Shown piece after piece: positions 37,823 through 46,388 of a stretch of DNA of 64,000 nucleotides. The notes beneath the pieces were generated by a model. It saw only the letters and a list, made by a program, of their open reading frames with translations. It made no database searches and was not told the origin of the DNA. A program made the translations under genes and the position numbers. The DNA is from Buttiauxella noackiae ATCC 51607 (GTDB taxonomy: Bacteria; Pseudomonadota; Gammaproteobacteria; Enterobacterales; Enterobacteriaceae). The stretch covers positions 1 to 64,000 of the forward strand of contig NZ_LXEO01000002.1 in the NCBI RefSeq assembly GCF_001654865.1, read 5' to 3'. Numbering within the stretch: position 1 is the first letter of the stretch; each line of letters starts with the position of its first letter.

Positions 37823-40603
37823 ATGCATTCTTCGAAAAACAAGCTCATAATTTCTCAACTGGCATTAGCCTGCTCCATGGCTATCGCTACACAAGCAGTA
37901 GCAACCGATATCTCTAATACTCAGTTCGATACTTTTTATTACACTGCTAATGATGGTGTGATGTATCAGGGATATGCCGGATGGAATAACTATGGAACAG
38001 ATAGCCTCTACAACGGCAATGTTTATCCTGTTATCAACAATGCCAAAGTTAATGGCATTATTTCGACGTACTACCTTGATAACGGCGATACAACAAATAC
38101 TAATCCGAATTCCCTGACTATCAAAAATAGTAACATCCATGGCATGGTTACATCAGAATGTCTTTCTAAGGATTGCAACCGCGCTACTGATGGTTACATT
38201 TATGATCGACTTGCTCTGACTGTTGATAACTCAACGATTGATGATAATTTCGAACATTTCAGCTATTACACACAAAATGCTGATGGCACGATTAGTACCG
38301 CAAGTGTGAATACATTTGACTTGGGAACAGCAATTACTTTGAATCAAGAAGCTGATATTGCTATCAAAAATAACTCTCATGTCGCCGGTATTACCCTGAT
38401 CCAAGGGCATGAGTGGGAAGATCATCTTGATGTGACTTATACTGATGGCTCAAATAGTGCTGAAGTATTCAATAATAACATTACTGTGACAGACTCAGTT
38501 CTTACTTCAGGTTCATGGAACGATCAAGGAACCACTGGCTTTTATGGTCGCACGGGTAAGGCAAGTGATTATGACAATTCAGCCACTATAAATGATGTAG
38601 CATTGCTAGTTACCGCGAGTTCCTCGGCTGATAATTCTATGCAAACGGTAGCCACTTTTGACCATTCAACGATCACTGGCGACGTAAAATTCAACAGCAC
38701 ATTCGATGAAAATTTTGGTGGCTATAGCAACACGAACGCTAACGGCACAATCACCCACGTTAATGCTTATGACATAAATGGTGACGGCACATTTGATTCT
38801 AACGGTTGGGATAATACCGACCGTCTGGATTTGACCCTGACTAATGGCAGCAAATGGGTTGGCGCAGCGGTTTCTAATGTACAAGCGACTTCCGAATTGT
38901 ACGATATCACCGCAAATAGTATCTGGCCTGCTTCAACATACGGCATTGAAAATGCTGATAGCGCTTATAACGAAAGTGGCCATGTTGTAGGCAACGCTGT
39001 TTATCAAAGTGGTATTTTCAATGTCGCGCTAAATAATGGTTCCGAATGGGATACCCGTAAATCCTCCAATATTGATGCGTTGACAGTCAACAATCAATCT
39101 CAGGTCCATATTGAAGACTCGAAATTACTGGCTGATAGCATAACTCTGACTAATCGCTCTTCAATGAACATTGGTGATGGTGGCAATGTTGCGACAGATA
39201 GCCTGTACATTGATAGCTACAGTAAAGTCGCTTTAACTGAAGAGTTAGCTAATTTGTACGCTAACAAAATTACCATTGATAACCATGCAGAATTGGCTCT
39301 GGGTATAGGGCAGGTTGACACGGATAATATGGTAGCGACAGATGGTGGTGTTCTGAATGTTGCCAGCCGTAATTATGTACTGAATTCTGACCTCAACAAT
39401 GCTCGTTATATTACTAACGATGCTAACCATGCAAATTATGACTACGGTGTCGTTGCATTGCACTCAGATGGTCATCTGGCTGTTAACGGTGATGTAGCGG
39501 GTAACTATAAAGTTCGTATCGATAATGCAACGGGTAAAGGCTCCGTTAAAGATTATAAAAACAACGAAGTCATTCGTGTTTATGATAACAATGCAAATAC
39601 CAATGCACGATTTACTGCTGCAAACCGTGCTGACCTGGGTGCCTATACCTACGAAGCTCAACAGCAAGGTGACAGCGTCGTTCTGAAGCAGGATCGCTTG
39701 ACTGATTACGCAAATATGGCGTTAAGCATTCCTTCTGCAAACACCAATATCTGGAATTTGGAACAAGACGCTCTGGCAACTCGCCTGGCAAATGGACGCC
39801 ATACAGAAGGTGATACTGGTGGTGCATGGGTCACTTACATCGGCGGTGGCTTCTCTGGCGATAACGGTACCCTGAACTATGATCAAGACGTAAATGGCAT
39901 CATGGTTGGTCTGGATAAGCAGATCGACGGCAACTCTGCTAAGTGGACCGTCGGTGCAGCAGCAGGTTTTGCAAAAGGTAGCATTAGCGACAACAGCGGT
40001 AATGTTGATCAAGACAGCCAATCTGCTCGCATCTACTCTTCAGCTCGTTTCCAGAACAATATTTTCCTGGATTCAACGTTGAGTTATAGCCATTACAGCA
40101 ATGATCTGACTGCTCGCATGAGTAACGGATCTGCGGTTGATGGCGATATTTCTTCTGATGCCTGGGGCTTTGGTATGAAACTCGGCTATGACTGGCAGAT
40201 TAATCAGCAAGGCTATCTGACTCCTTATGCTTCTATTTCTGGTTTGTTCCAGGATGGCGACAACTATCAACTTAGTAATAATATGAAAGTGGGTAGCCAG
40301 TCATATGACAGCATGCGTTATGAGTTGGGTATGGATGCGGGATACACCTTCGACTACGGTGATCAAGCTCTTACGCCTTACTTCAAACTGGCTTATGTCT
40401 ATGATGATTCTAACGGCAATAGTGCTGATGTGAATGGTGATGATATTGACAATGGAGTGGAAGGTTCTGCGGTACGTGTAGGACTTGGTACTCAGTTCAG
40501 CTTCACCAAAAACTTCGCAGCTTATGCAGATACTAACTACCTCGGTGGTGGTGATGTTGATCAGGACTGGTCAGCAAATGTTGGTGTTAAGTACATCTGG
40601 TAA
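37823..40603 (+). CDS. Autotransporter adhesin-type protein with C-terminal beta-barrel
   Basis: This is a 926-residue type Va secretion protein. It has a signal peptide (residues about 1-27, ending AVA-T) and an Asn/Asp/Ser/Thr-rich passenger (about 28-640) made of short repeated LTLTNGS-, ITVTDS- and NNSH-type strands typical of a right-handed beta-helix. A 12-strand autotransporter barrel (about 660-926) ends in VGVKYIW. The passenger has a calcium-loop-like DINGDGTFD at residues 317-325. It sits immediately before iprA, where E. coli has the yaiT/yaiU remnants, so it may be an intact relative. An AGGAGG site precedes the start. Function as an adhesin is inferred. Confidence 0.9.
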   Translation: MHSSKNKLIISQLALACSMAIATQAVATDISNTQFDTFYYTANDGVMYQGYAGWNNYGTDSLYNGNVYPVINNAKVNGIISTYYLDNGDTTNTNPNSLTIKNSNIHGMVTSECLSKDCNRATDGYIYDRLALTVDNSTIDDNFEHFSYYTQNADGTISTASVNTFDLGTAITLNQEADIAIKNNSHVAGITLIQGHEWEDHLDVTYTDGSNSAEVFNNNITVTDSVLTSGSWNDQGTTGFYGRTGKASDYDNSATINDVALLVTASSSADNSMQTVATFDHSTITGDVKFNSTFDENFGGYSNTNANGTITHVNAYDINGDGTFDSNGWDNTDRLDLTLTNGSKWVGAAVSNVQATSELYDITANSIWPASTYGIENADSAYNESGHVVGNAVYQSGIFNVALNNGSEWDTRKSSNIDALTVNNQSQVHIEDSKLLADSITLTNRSSMNIGDGGNVATDSLYIDSYSKVALTEELANLYANKITIDNHAELALGIGQVDTDNMVATDGGVLNVASRNYVLNSDLNNARYITNDANHANYDYGVVALHSDGHLAVNGDVAGNYKVRIDNATGKGSVKDYKNNEVIRVYDNNANTNARFTAANRADLGAYTYEAQQQGDSVVLKQDRLTDYANMALSIPSANTNIWNLEQDALATRLANGRHTEGDTGGAWVTYIGGGFSGDNGTLNYDQDVNGIMVGLDKQIDGNSAKWTVGAAAGFAKGSISDNSGNVDQDSQSARIYSSARFQNNIFLDSTLSYSHYSNDLTARMSNGSAVDGDISSDAWGFGMKLGYDWQINQQGYLTPYASISGLFQDGDNYQLSNNMKVGSQSYDSMRYELGMDAGYTFDYGDQALTPYFKLAYVYDDSNGNSADVNGDDIDNGVEGSAVRVGLGTQFSFTKNFAAYADTNYLGGGDVDQDWSANVGVKYIW

Positions 40604-40616
40604 TAATATAATGAGC

Positions 40617-40648
40617 GATATGGTTCAAGGGATAATATGAACCATATC
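40617..40648. repeat. Inverted repeat after the autotransporter gene
   Basis: A perfect 11-bp inverted repeat (GATATGGTTCA / TGAACCATATC) with a 10-nt loop begins 13 bp after the stop codon. There is no T run, so it may stabilise mRNA rather than terminate. Confidence 0.5.
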
Positions 40649-40673
40649 TAATCTGAATAAATCAACAGTAATA

Positions 40674-40706
40674 AATGCCTGTCTCGAATAGAGACAGGCA
40701 TTTTCT
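40674..40706 (+). terminator. Terminator of the autotransporter gene
   Basis: AATGCCTGTCTC and GAGACAGGCATT form a 12-bp stem with a GAATA loop, followed by TTCTTG. Confidence 0.85.
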
Positions 40707-40736
40707 TGTGGCTCTTAAGATAAAGGAATATCGATT

Positions 40737-41357
40737 ATGTATATGAAACCATTAACCCAGCTCGAAGCTATTCGCAGCAGGTTGGTGGACGCAGGCAAGA
40801 AATTGAATTTGCCAGCACACAGTGAATTAAATATGTTCAATGAAAATAATGAACAACTTATTTGGTTCTTTAGTGAGGGGGCGATTGTACTACACCGCGA
40901 AGTGGATGACCTTTTGATGGAGGTTATATCGGCACCAACATGTATTGGTCTGTCTAATATATTGCAACCCTCTCAGATTAAGTATCGATTAACTACTCAA
41001 ACTGATTGTAAGGGATTTAATATTCCTACAAGCCTTGCTCTTGAAATTATTGAAAAAAATAAACTCTGGCAACCGGTTTGTCACTGGACGGCCTTCCTTC
41101 TACATAGCCTTGAGAACCGCGATGCTCGTTTCATTGGCGCAACAAAGTATTCTCAAATTCGAGCAACCTTGCTCATTATGGACTCATGGAGTCCTGAATT
41201 ACGTGAGCGTACCGGTGTCATAACATTTGTACAAAAAAGAACTAAAATATCACGCTCAGTTATTGCGGAAATTTTATCTGCTCTACGCAAAGGTAACTAT
41301 ATTGAGATGGACAAAGGAAAGCTTAAATCAGTCAATCGCTTACCGACTAGCTATTAA
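40737..41357 (+). CDS. iprA: Crp-like regulator IprA (YaiV)
   Basis: This 206-residue protein matches E. coli/Salmonella IprA (YaiV), a Crp-fold-type winged-helix regulator reported to influence hydrogen-peroxide resistance. The C-terminal helix-turn-helix is nearly identical to the family (RSVIAEILSALRKGNYIEM and the NRLP end). The N-terminal cyclic-nucleotide-like half is much more diverged. The start at 40737 follows AAAGGA; an ATG two codons later is possible. Placement next to ampH is as in E. coli. Confidence 0.92.
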   Translation: MYMKPLTQLEAIRSRLVDAGKKLNLPAHSELNMFNENNEQLIWFFSEGAIVLHREVDDLLMEVISAPTCIGLSNILQPSQIKYRLTTQTDCKGFNIPTSLALEIIEKNKLWQPVCHWTAFLLHSLENRDARFIGATKYSQIRATLLIMDSWSPELRERTGVITFVQKRTKISRSVIAEILSALRKGNYIEMDKGKLKSVNRLPTSY

Positions 41358-41360
41358 AAA

Positions 41361-41384
41361 AGCAGGTCGGTTCACCGACCTGCT
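41361..41384. terminator. Terminator between iprA and ampH
   Basis: AGCAGGTCGGT and ACCGACCTGCT form a strong stem between the convergent genes. The T run is on the minus strand, so it mainly serves ampH. Confidence 0.85.
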
Positions 41385-41391
41385 TCACCAT

Positions 41392-42549
41392 CTAAGAGGC
41401 AGGGCTGGTCTGTGGGGTAAACCCACTTAATTCTGAAACTAAATCATTCACACCATTACTCATATTCACGAAACGAGTTAATGGCGAGCGAGTAACAACG
41501 ACAAAAACGCCCACATTACTTTCCGGGACCATTGCCATATAAGTGATAAAACCACCGCCGCCACCGGTTTTCTGCACAATACCCGGCCTACCATTTTTAG
41601 GTGCCATATATACCCAGCCAAGCCCTAAAGCATCTGCTTTCCCCGGAACATCCATACCTATCACTTTAGTGAGCTGAGTACGTTGATAAATAAGCGTCTG
41701 CATTCTGTCAGCTTGGGTATTACGGCGATGGAAATCAGAGCTCAGGAATTGCTGCATCCAGCGCATCATGTCATCAGGTGTGGAATAAACACCGCCACTT
41801 CCAATTGCCGCGAGTGTGTTATCGCACGGGCTGGCCCCTTTTTCAGCCACCATCAGGCGTTTGCACTGGTCAGGTGAAGGAGTGAACGTGGTGTCCTTCA
41901 TCCCTAGTGGTCGTGTGATTTGTTCTTCGAACAGGGAAGGGTAAGGTTTGCCTGCTGCACGAGAAAGCGCATCAGCAAGTAAGTCAAAAGCAAGGTTTGA
42001 ATAAGCGGCGATAGTGCCAGGCGAACTCTTTAAACTCGCGGTGGCTAGCCAGTTCCAGCGCTGATCGCGTGTAGGCCAGGTAAACACCGTTCGGTGAGCT
42101 GCACCACCAGGTTGTTCACGGGGTAAAGCACTGGTATGCGTAGCCAGATTCACAAGAGTGATAGGGTTACCGTTGTAGGTCGGGACCCTGGCTCCAGGCG
42201 GGGCATATTTACTTAACGGATCATTGAGCTGAACTTTTCCCTGATCCAACATTTTCACCAACATCTCACTGGTCATCAGTTTGGTCAACGAGGCTATGCG
42301 GATGACAGAGTCAAGCTGCGGACGGATATTATTTCCGGGCCGTGTTTCACCAAAGCTTCTGAAAACGCGCTGATTACCATCAATCACTACCATTGCCATA
42401 CCGGTAGCGCCACTACCGTAATAAATATGGTTGGCGTAACGGTCTGCAATTTCGGAAGCAAAAACAGGGTCGGGAGATGTTTGTGCAAAGCTTAAAATTG
42501 GCAGCGCAGCAATAACAAGCGCGGCAAGGCGCGGGAGACGAATTTTCAA
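41392..42549 (-). CDS. ampH: D-alanyl-D-alanine carboxypeptidase/endopeptidase AmpH
   Basis: AmpH is a class C-type penicillin-binding protein of the periplasm with DD-carboxypeptidase and DD-endopeptidase activity in murein recycling. The 385-residue precursor equals E. coli in length and has a signal peptide ending near SFA-Q (residue 22). The catalytic set is present: Ser87-x-x-Lys90 in ASLTK, Tyr183-Ser-Asn185 in AAYSNLA, and the KTGGGGG motif. It converges with iprA. Confidence 0.96.
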   Translation of the reverse strand: MKIRLPRLAALVIAALPILSFAQTSPDPVFASEIADRYANHIYYGSGATGMAMVVIDGNQRVFRSFGETRPGNNIRPQLDSVIRIASLTKLMTSEMLVKMLDQGKVQLNDPLSKYAPPGARVPTYNGNPITLVNLATHTSALPREQPGGAAHRTVFTWPTRDQRWNWLATASLKSSPGTIAAYSNLAFDLLADALSRAAGKPYPSLFEEQITRPLGMKDTTFTPSPDQCKRLMVAEKGASPCDNTLAAIGSGGVYSTPDDMMRWMQQFLSSDFHRRNTQADRMQTLIYQRTQLTKVIGMDVPGKADALGLGWVYMAPKNGRPGIVQKTGGGGGFITYMAMVPESNVGVFVVVTRSPLTRFVNMSNGVNDLVSELSGFTPQTSPAS

Positions 42550-42685
42550 CGCAGGTAACCCATAAACGAAGAGAAGCGATATTGATCGTATTTATACTAC
42601 TCTATGGCGCTGCGCAAACGCGGAAAATGAGGAATGTGATAAGAAAAAGCGTAACGCATCATTTCAATGGGTTTTTCGCTCAGTA

Positions 42686-42714
42686 ATGCACCACTGCTTG
42701 TCGCTGTGGTGCAT
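42686..42714. terminator. Hairpin downstream of the small exported protein gene
   Basis: ATGCACCAC and GTGGTGCAT pair around an 11-nt loop just past the stop codon at 42721. No T run follows on the minus strand, so termination strength is doubtful. Confidence 0.4.
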
Positions 42715-42720
42715 CTGAAA

Positions 42721-43008
42721 CTAGTTAGTTTTTTGCACGTCTTTTTGCATTACATCGTCGGTTGTGCCGCCTTTCTCCAGCATTTTCTCATTTCCTTTAT
42801 GTTCTTTACGCATTTCATGTCCGGGTTCGCAGCCTTTTTTATCTACATTACCTGGCGCACGGCAGTCATCAATAATATGACCAGGATTATTGAGTTGTTC
42901 TTTCTCAGCTTGCATACCTGAGGTACTGGTTGCTGGGTTTTCGGCAAATGCCCCCGCGCTAACGAACAGAAACATGCCGGACATTAAGCTTAATGTAAGT
43001 TTTTTCAT
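42721..43008 (-). CDS. Small exported protein of unknown function
   Basis: I do not recognise this 95-residue protein. It has a clear signal peptide (MKKLTLSLMSG ... SAGAFAE, cleavage near residue 22). The mature part is charged, about 73 residues, with only two cysteines, in DDCRAPG and KKGCEPG, which could form one disulfide. No membrane segment follows the signal. The ATG at 43008 was chosen over an upstream in-frame start because it begins the signal peptide and follows AGGA. It has its own gap on both sides, so it is probably monocistronic. A periplasmic location is inferred. Confidence 0.75.
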   Translation of the reverse strand: MKKLTLSLMSGMFLFVSAGAFAENPATSTSGMQAEKEQLNNPGHIIDDCRAPGNVDKKGCEPGHEMRKEHKGNEKMLEKGGTTDDVMQKDVQKTN

Positions 43009-43404
43009 ATGGTTTGGTTCCTGAGATATGTAGGGAAATCCCAATAAGTATTGGTACAAATGTCACTATATGACAGGTGAAAAGATGAAAATTTATTCAG
43101 CAGAAGTGGCTAAGTGATAGGGAGATTACTGGTAGTAAAAAAACGAAATCAGACTTTTATTGACTGTTTTTTGAACTGAAAAGTGCGTATAACGCTTGAT
43201 GCTGATGTAATTGTAGGAAATACGCAAAAAAACTGACAACTCCTATACATAGCTTGATCAGAAAATGCGTATCATCAGCGGAACATTGAATACTGTGCTG
43301 CAACTATTACTGCCCGATGGCGTCTTAGTTATGGCACCTCGCTGTACCGCTAATGATTTAACTCCTTATGCGATACACACCAATTACGCATAAAGAAGCA
43401 GAAA
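43009..43404. other. Intergenic region upstream of lpxP
   Basis: This region of about 395 bp separates the divergent small exported protein gene and lpxP. I see no open frame, repeat or RNA gene. In E. coli lpxP is cold-induced, but no recognisable cold-box element could be identified here by eye. Confidence 0.4.
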
Positions 43405-44331
43405 ATGTCTAGTAAACCGTCATTCCGAAAAGATCTCCTTCACCCTCGCTATTGGCTGACCTGGTTTGGTCTGGCTATTTTGTGGCTTTGGGTGCAATTG
43501 CCATATTCCGTACTGCTTAAAATGGGCGACTTAATCGGTCGGACATCAATGCGTTTTCTTAAACGCCGGGTTTCTATTGCTCGCCAGAATCTCAAACTTT
43601 GTTTCCCACATTATAGCGACGCGCAAATCGAAGAACTCGTTAAGCAGAATTTCTCTTCGTTGGGGATGGGGTTGATTGAAACGGGAATGGCCTGGTTTTG
43701 GTCTGATGAGCGGGTTCGCAAATGGTTTGATGTCAGCGGCCTTGAGCACATCACCGCAGCTTGCGGAAAAGGAAAAGGCGTTCTGGCCATTGGCGTGCAT
43801 TTCATGTCGCTGGAATTAGGTGGCCGTGTAATGGGGCTCTGCCGACCAATGATGGCGATGTATCGGCCACATAATAATAAAGCGATGGAGTATGTACAGA
43901 CCCGTGGTCGCTCCCGTTCTAATAAAGCGATGCTCGATAGGCGCAACTTAAAAGGTATGGTGAAAGCACTTAAAGCCGGTGAAGCCGTGTGGTTTGCACC
44001 TGACCAGGATTACGGTCCTAAAGGCAGTTCATTTGCGCCATTCTTTGCCGTGCCGCAGGCCGCAACGACTAACGGGACTTACACTATTGCCCGTCTGGCG
44101 AAACCCGTGCTTCTTACGATTGTTCTGTACCGCAAATCTGATGGCTCCGGTTATCAACTGGTTATTGGGCCTGAAATGATTGATTACCCGCTCGATGATG
44201 AACAAGCAGCCGCGGCGTATATGAACCGTAAGATTGAGCATGAAATTATGCGTGCTCCGGAGCAGTATCTGTGGCTGCATCGCCGGTTCAAAACCCGGCC
44301 TGACGGCGAGCCCAAACTTTACACGGTTTAA
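43405..44331 (+). CDS. lpxP: Lipid A palmitoleoyl acyltransferase LpxP
   Basis: LpxP adds palmitoleate to Kdo2-lipid IVA at low temperature, replacing laurate from LpxL. The 308-residue inner-membrane protein has an N-terminal hydrophobic anchor (about 15-35) and the HX4E catalytic motif His132-Glu137 in VHFMSLELGG. It resembles E. coli LpxP more than LpxL: WLTWFGLAILWLWVQLPY, KWFDVSGLE, GLCRPMMA and FAPDQDYG are LpxP-type. Its location beside ampH differs from that in E. coli. Confidence 0.9.
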   Translation: MSSKPSFRKDLLHPRYWLTWFGLAILWLWVQLPYSVLLKMGDLIGRTSMRFLKRRVSIARQNLKLCFPHYSDAQIEELVKQNFSSLGMGLIETGMAWFWSDERVRKWFDVSGLEHITAACGKGKGVLAIGVHFMSLELGGRVMGLCRPMMAMYRPHNNKAMEYVQTRGRSRSNKAMLDRRNLKGMVKALKAGEAVWFAPDQDYGPKGSSFAPFFAVPQAATTNGTYTIARLAKPVLLTIVLYRKSDGSGYQLVIGPEMIDYPLDDEQAAAAYMNRKIEHEIMRAPEQYLWLHRRFKTRPDGEPKLYTV

Positions 44332-44387
44332 AGCAAAACAAGGCTTATGCTACGCTCATGACTTCCTTGTTCATTGAGAGCTTAATT

Positions 44388-44909
44388 ATGCCTGCCCAAC
44401 GTGTGCTGATGGTGATCGATATGCAAAATGGGGTATTTGAAACCCCACGTTTTAACCGTGAAACTTGCGCGACTCGTATTAACCAACTGATCGATGCCGC
44501 AGAAATAGTTATTTTCATCCAGCATACAGAACCTGGTTTTGAACAGGGGAGCGCGGCGTTTGGTTTGTTACCTGAGCTAATACAGCCAACTAATGCGCTG
44601 TATGTGACCAAAACAGCCTGTGACGCTTTTTATCGCACGGAACTTGATGAGCTGCTTCAACGCCACAAGATAAACGAATTTGTGGTGTGCGGTTGTGCCA
44701 CGGATTATTGCGTGGACGCTACTATTAAAAATGGAGCCAGTCGCGGCTATGCCATGACTGTTGCCCTTGATGCCCATACCACAGCAAATCGTCCGGCGGC
44801 GCTTGCTGAAGTGTTGATCGAGCATTACAACGATGTCTGGCGTAACTTTACGATTCCTGGAAATACCCTGCGGGTAAAATCTACCGCAGAAATCCTTGAG
44901 CAATGGTAA
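44388..44909 (+). CDS. Isochorismatase-family cysteine hydrolase
   Basis: This 173-residue cytosolic protein has the isochorismatase-like (cysteine hydrolase) fold. The Asp-Lys-Cys triad is visible as Asp11 in VIDMQNG, Lys75 in VTKTACDAF and Cys108 in ATDYCVDAT. Such enzymes hydrolyse amides (nicotinamide, carbamoyl compounds) or vinyl ethers; the substrate here cannot be read from sequence. The ATG at 44388 follows GAGAG; an in-frame ATG at 44358 lacks a site. It lies 56 bp after lpxP, and co-transcription is possible. Confidence 0.88.
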   Translation: MPAQRVLMVIDMQNGVFETPRFNRETCATRINQLIDAAEIVIFIQHTEPGFEQGSAAFGLLPELIQPTNALYVTKTACDAFYRTELDELLQRHKINEFVVCGCATDYCVDATIKNGASRGYAMTVALDAHTTANRPAALAEVLIEHYNDVWRNFTIPGNTLRVKSTAEILEQW

Positions 44910-44972
44910 AGCGGCACTCAGCCTTACATCTCTTGATACAACATTTAGTGAGCCTTATTTTTCCGGGGAAGT

Positions 44973-45101
44973 TATACCTGTCATCCTTCAATATGCAGGG
45001 TCGTTGGCTGTTCTCGATCCCCGAATAATCACTTACTTGAGTAAGCTCATCGGGACTCACTCGATTGCCGCCCACCTCCATTTTGACGTCGCTTGGGTAT
45101 A
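44973..45101. repeat. ERIC (IRU) repeat upstream of sbmA
   Basis: This 129-bp imperfect palindrome begins TATACC and ends GGGTATA. Its core GAGTAAGCTCATCGGGACTCAC matches the conserved centre of enterobacterial repetitive intergenic consensus elements. It ends 33 bp before the sbmA start, so it is probably within the sbmA leader. Confidence 0.85.
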
Positions 45102-45134
45102 CAACAATAAGAGTGTGTTTTCAGGAGTGTTGTA

Positions 45135-46352
45135 ATGTTTAAATCGTTTTTCCCACGCCCGACAGCTTTTTTCCTGTCGGCTTTTATCTGGGCAATGATC
45201 GCAGTTGTTTTCTGGCAGGCTGGTGGAGGCAACTGGCTTGAGCATATCACCGGCGCAAGTGGCGAAGTGCCAATCAGTGCGGCTCGTTTCTGGTCGATGG
45301 GCTATCTGGTGTTTTACGCCTATTACGCTCTTTGCGTGGGTATGTTTGCACTATTCTGGTTTATCTACAGCCCGCACCGTTGGCAGTATTGGTCTATTCT
45401 CGGCTCCTCGCTGATTATTTTCGTTACCTGGTTCCTGGTGGAAGTGGGGGTAGCGGTGAATGCGTGGTATGCCCCATTCTACGATTTAATCCAGACTGCG
45501 CTTAGTGCCCCCCATAAAGTGACCATTGAGCAGTTCTACCATGAGGTTGGCGTATTTCTCGGTATTGCACTGATTGCGGTGATTGTTGGCGTGATGAATA
45601 ACTTTTTCGTCAGCCACTATGTCTTCCGCTGGCGTACCGCGATGAATGAATACTACATGGATAACTGGCAGATGCTGCGCCATATCGAAGGTGCCGCACA
45701 GCGTGTGCAGGAAGATACCATGCGCTTTGCCTCCACTCTCGAAGATATGGGCGTCAGCTTTATTAACGCAATTATGACGTTAATTGCCTTCTTGCCCGTG
45801 TTGGTCACTCTTTCAGCTCACGTTCCAGATTTACCGATTGTTGGGCATATTCCTTACGGCCTGGTCATTGCTGCCATTATCTGGTCGCTTCTGGGAACAG
45901 GGTTGCTGGCTGTGGTCGGTATTAAATTGCCAGGGCTTGAGTTCAAAAATCAGCGTGTTGAAGCGGCTTATCGTAAAGAGCTGGTCTATGGCGAGGACGA
46001 TCCATCTCGTGCTTCTCCACCAACAGTAAAAGAGCTGTTTGATGGCGTACGCAGAAACTATTTCCGCCTCTATTTCCACTACATGTACTTCAACATTGCC
46101 CGTATTCTCTACTTGCAGGTTGATAATGTGTTTGGTCTGTTCTTGCTGTTCCCATCGATTGTAGCTGGGACTATTACGCTTGGACTGATGACGCAAATCA
46201 CCAACGTGTTTGGTCAGGTTCGTGGGTCATTCCAGTATTTGATTAGCTCGTGGACCACACTTGTTGAACTGATGTCTATCTATAAACGTCTGCGCAGCTT
46301 TGAGCGCACGTTACAGGATATTCCGGTAGAAGCGGCAGGTGAATCGGTCTAG
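45135..46352 (+). CDS. sbmA: Peptide antibiotic transporter SbmA
   Basis: SbmA is a proton-driven inner-membrane importer of microcins B17 and J25, bleomycin and proline-rich peptides. The 405-residue protein has about seven or eight hydrophobic segments and the SbmA/BacA signature ([39 protein letters not shown]-type segment at 195-212). There is no ATPase domain. In E. coli sbmA is followed directly by yaiW; here an efflux operon on the opposite strand lies between them. Confidence 0.97.
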   Translation: MFKSFFPRPTAFFLSAFIWAMIAVVFWQAGGGNWLEHITGASGEVPISAARFWSMGYLVFYAYYALCVGMFALFWFIYSPHRWQYWSILGSSLIIFVTWFLVEVGVAVNAWYAPFYDLIQTALSAPHKVTIEQFYHEVGVFLGIALIAVIVGVMNNFFVSHYVFRWRTAMNEYYMDNWQMLRHIEGAAQRVQEDTMRFASTLEDMGVSFINAIMTLIAFLPVLVTLSAHVPDLPIVGHIPYGLVIAAIIWSLLGTGLLAVVGIKLPGLEFKNQRVEAAYRKELVYGEDDPSRASPPTVKELFDGVRRNYFRLYFHYMYFNIARILYLQVDNVFGLFLLFPSIVAGTITLGLMTQITNVFGQVRGSFQYLISSWTTLVELMSIYKRLRSFERTLQDIPVEAAGESV

Positions 46353-46360
46353 AAAGAGAG

Positions 46361-46384
46361 ATCTGGCGGGTATTCCCGCCAGAT
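46361..46384. terminator. Terminator between sbmA and emrB-like gene
   Basis: ATCTGGCGGG and CCCGCCAGAT form a perfect 10-bp stem with a TATT loop between two convergent genes. Confidence 0.75.
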
Positions 46385-46388
46385 TGAT

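Noticed and set aside
37823-40603. CRISPR-like or tandem DNA repeats in the autotransporter gene
   Set aside because: The Asn/Thr-rich patterns are degenerate protein-level repeats; no regularly spaced identical DNA repeats exist.
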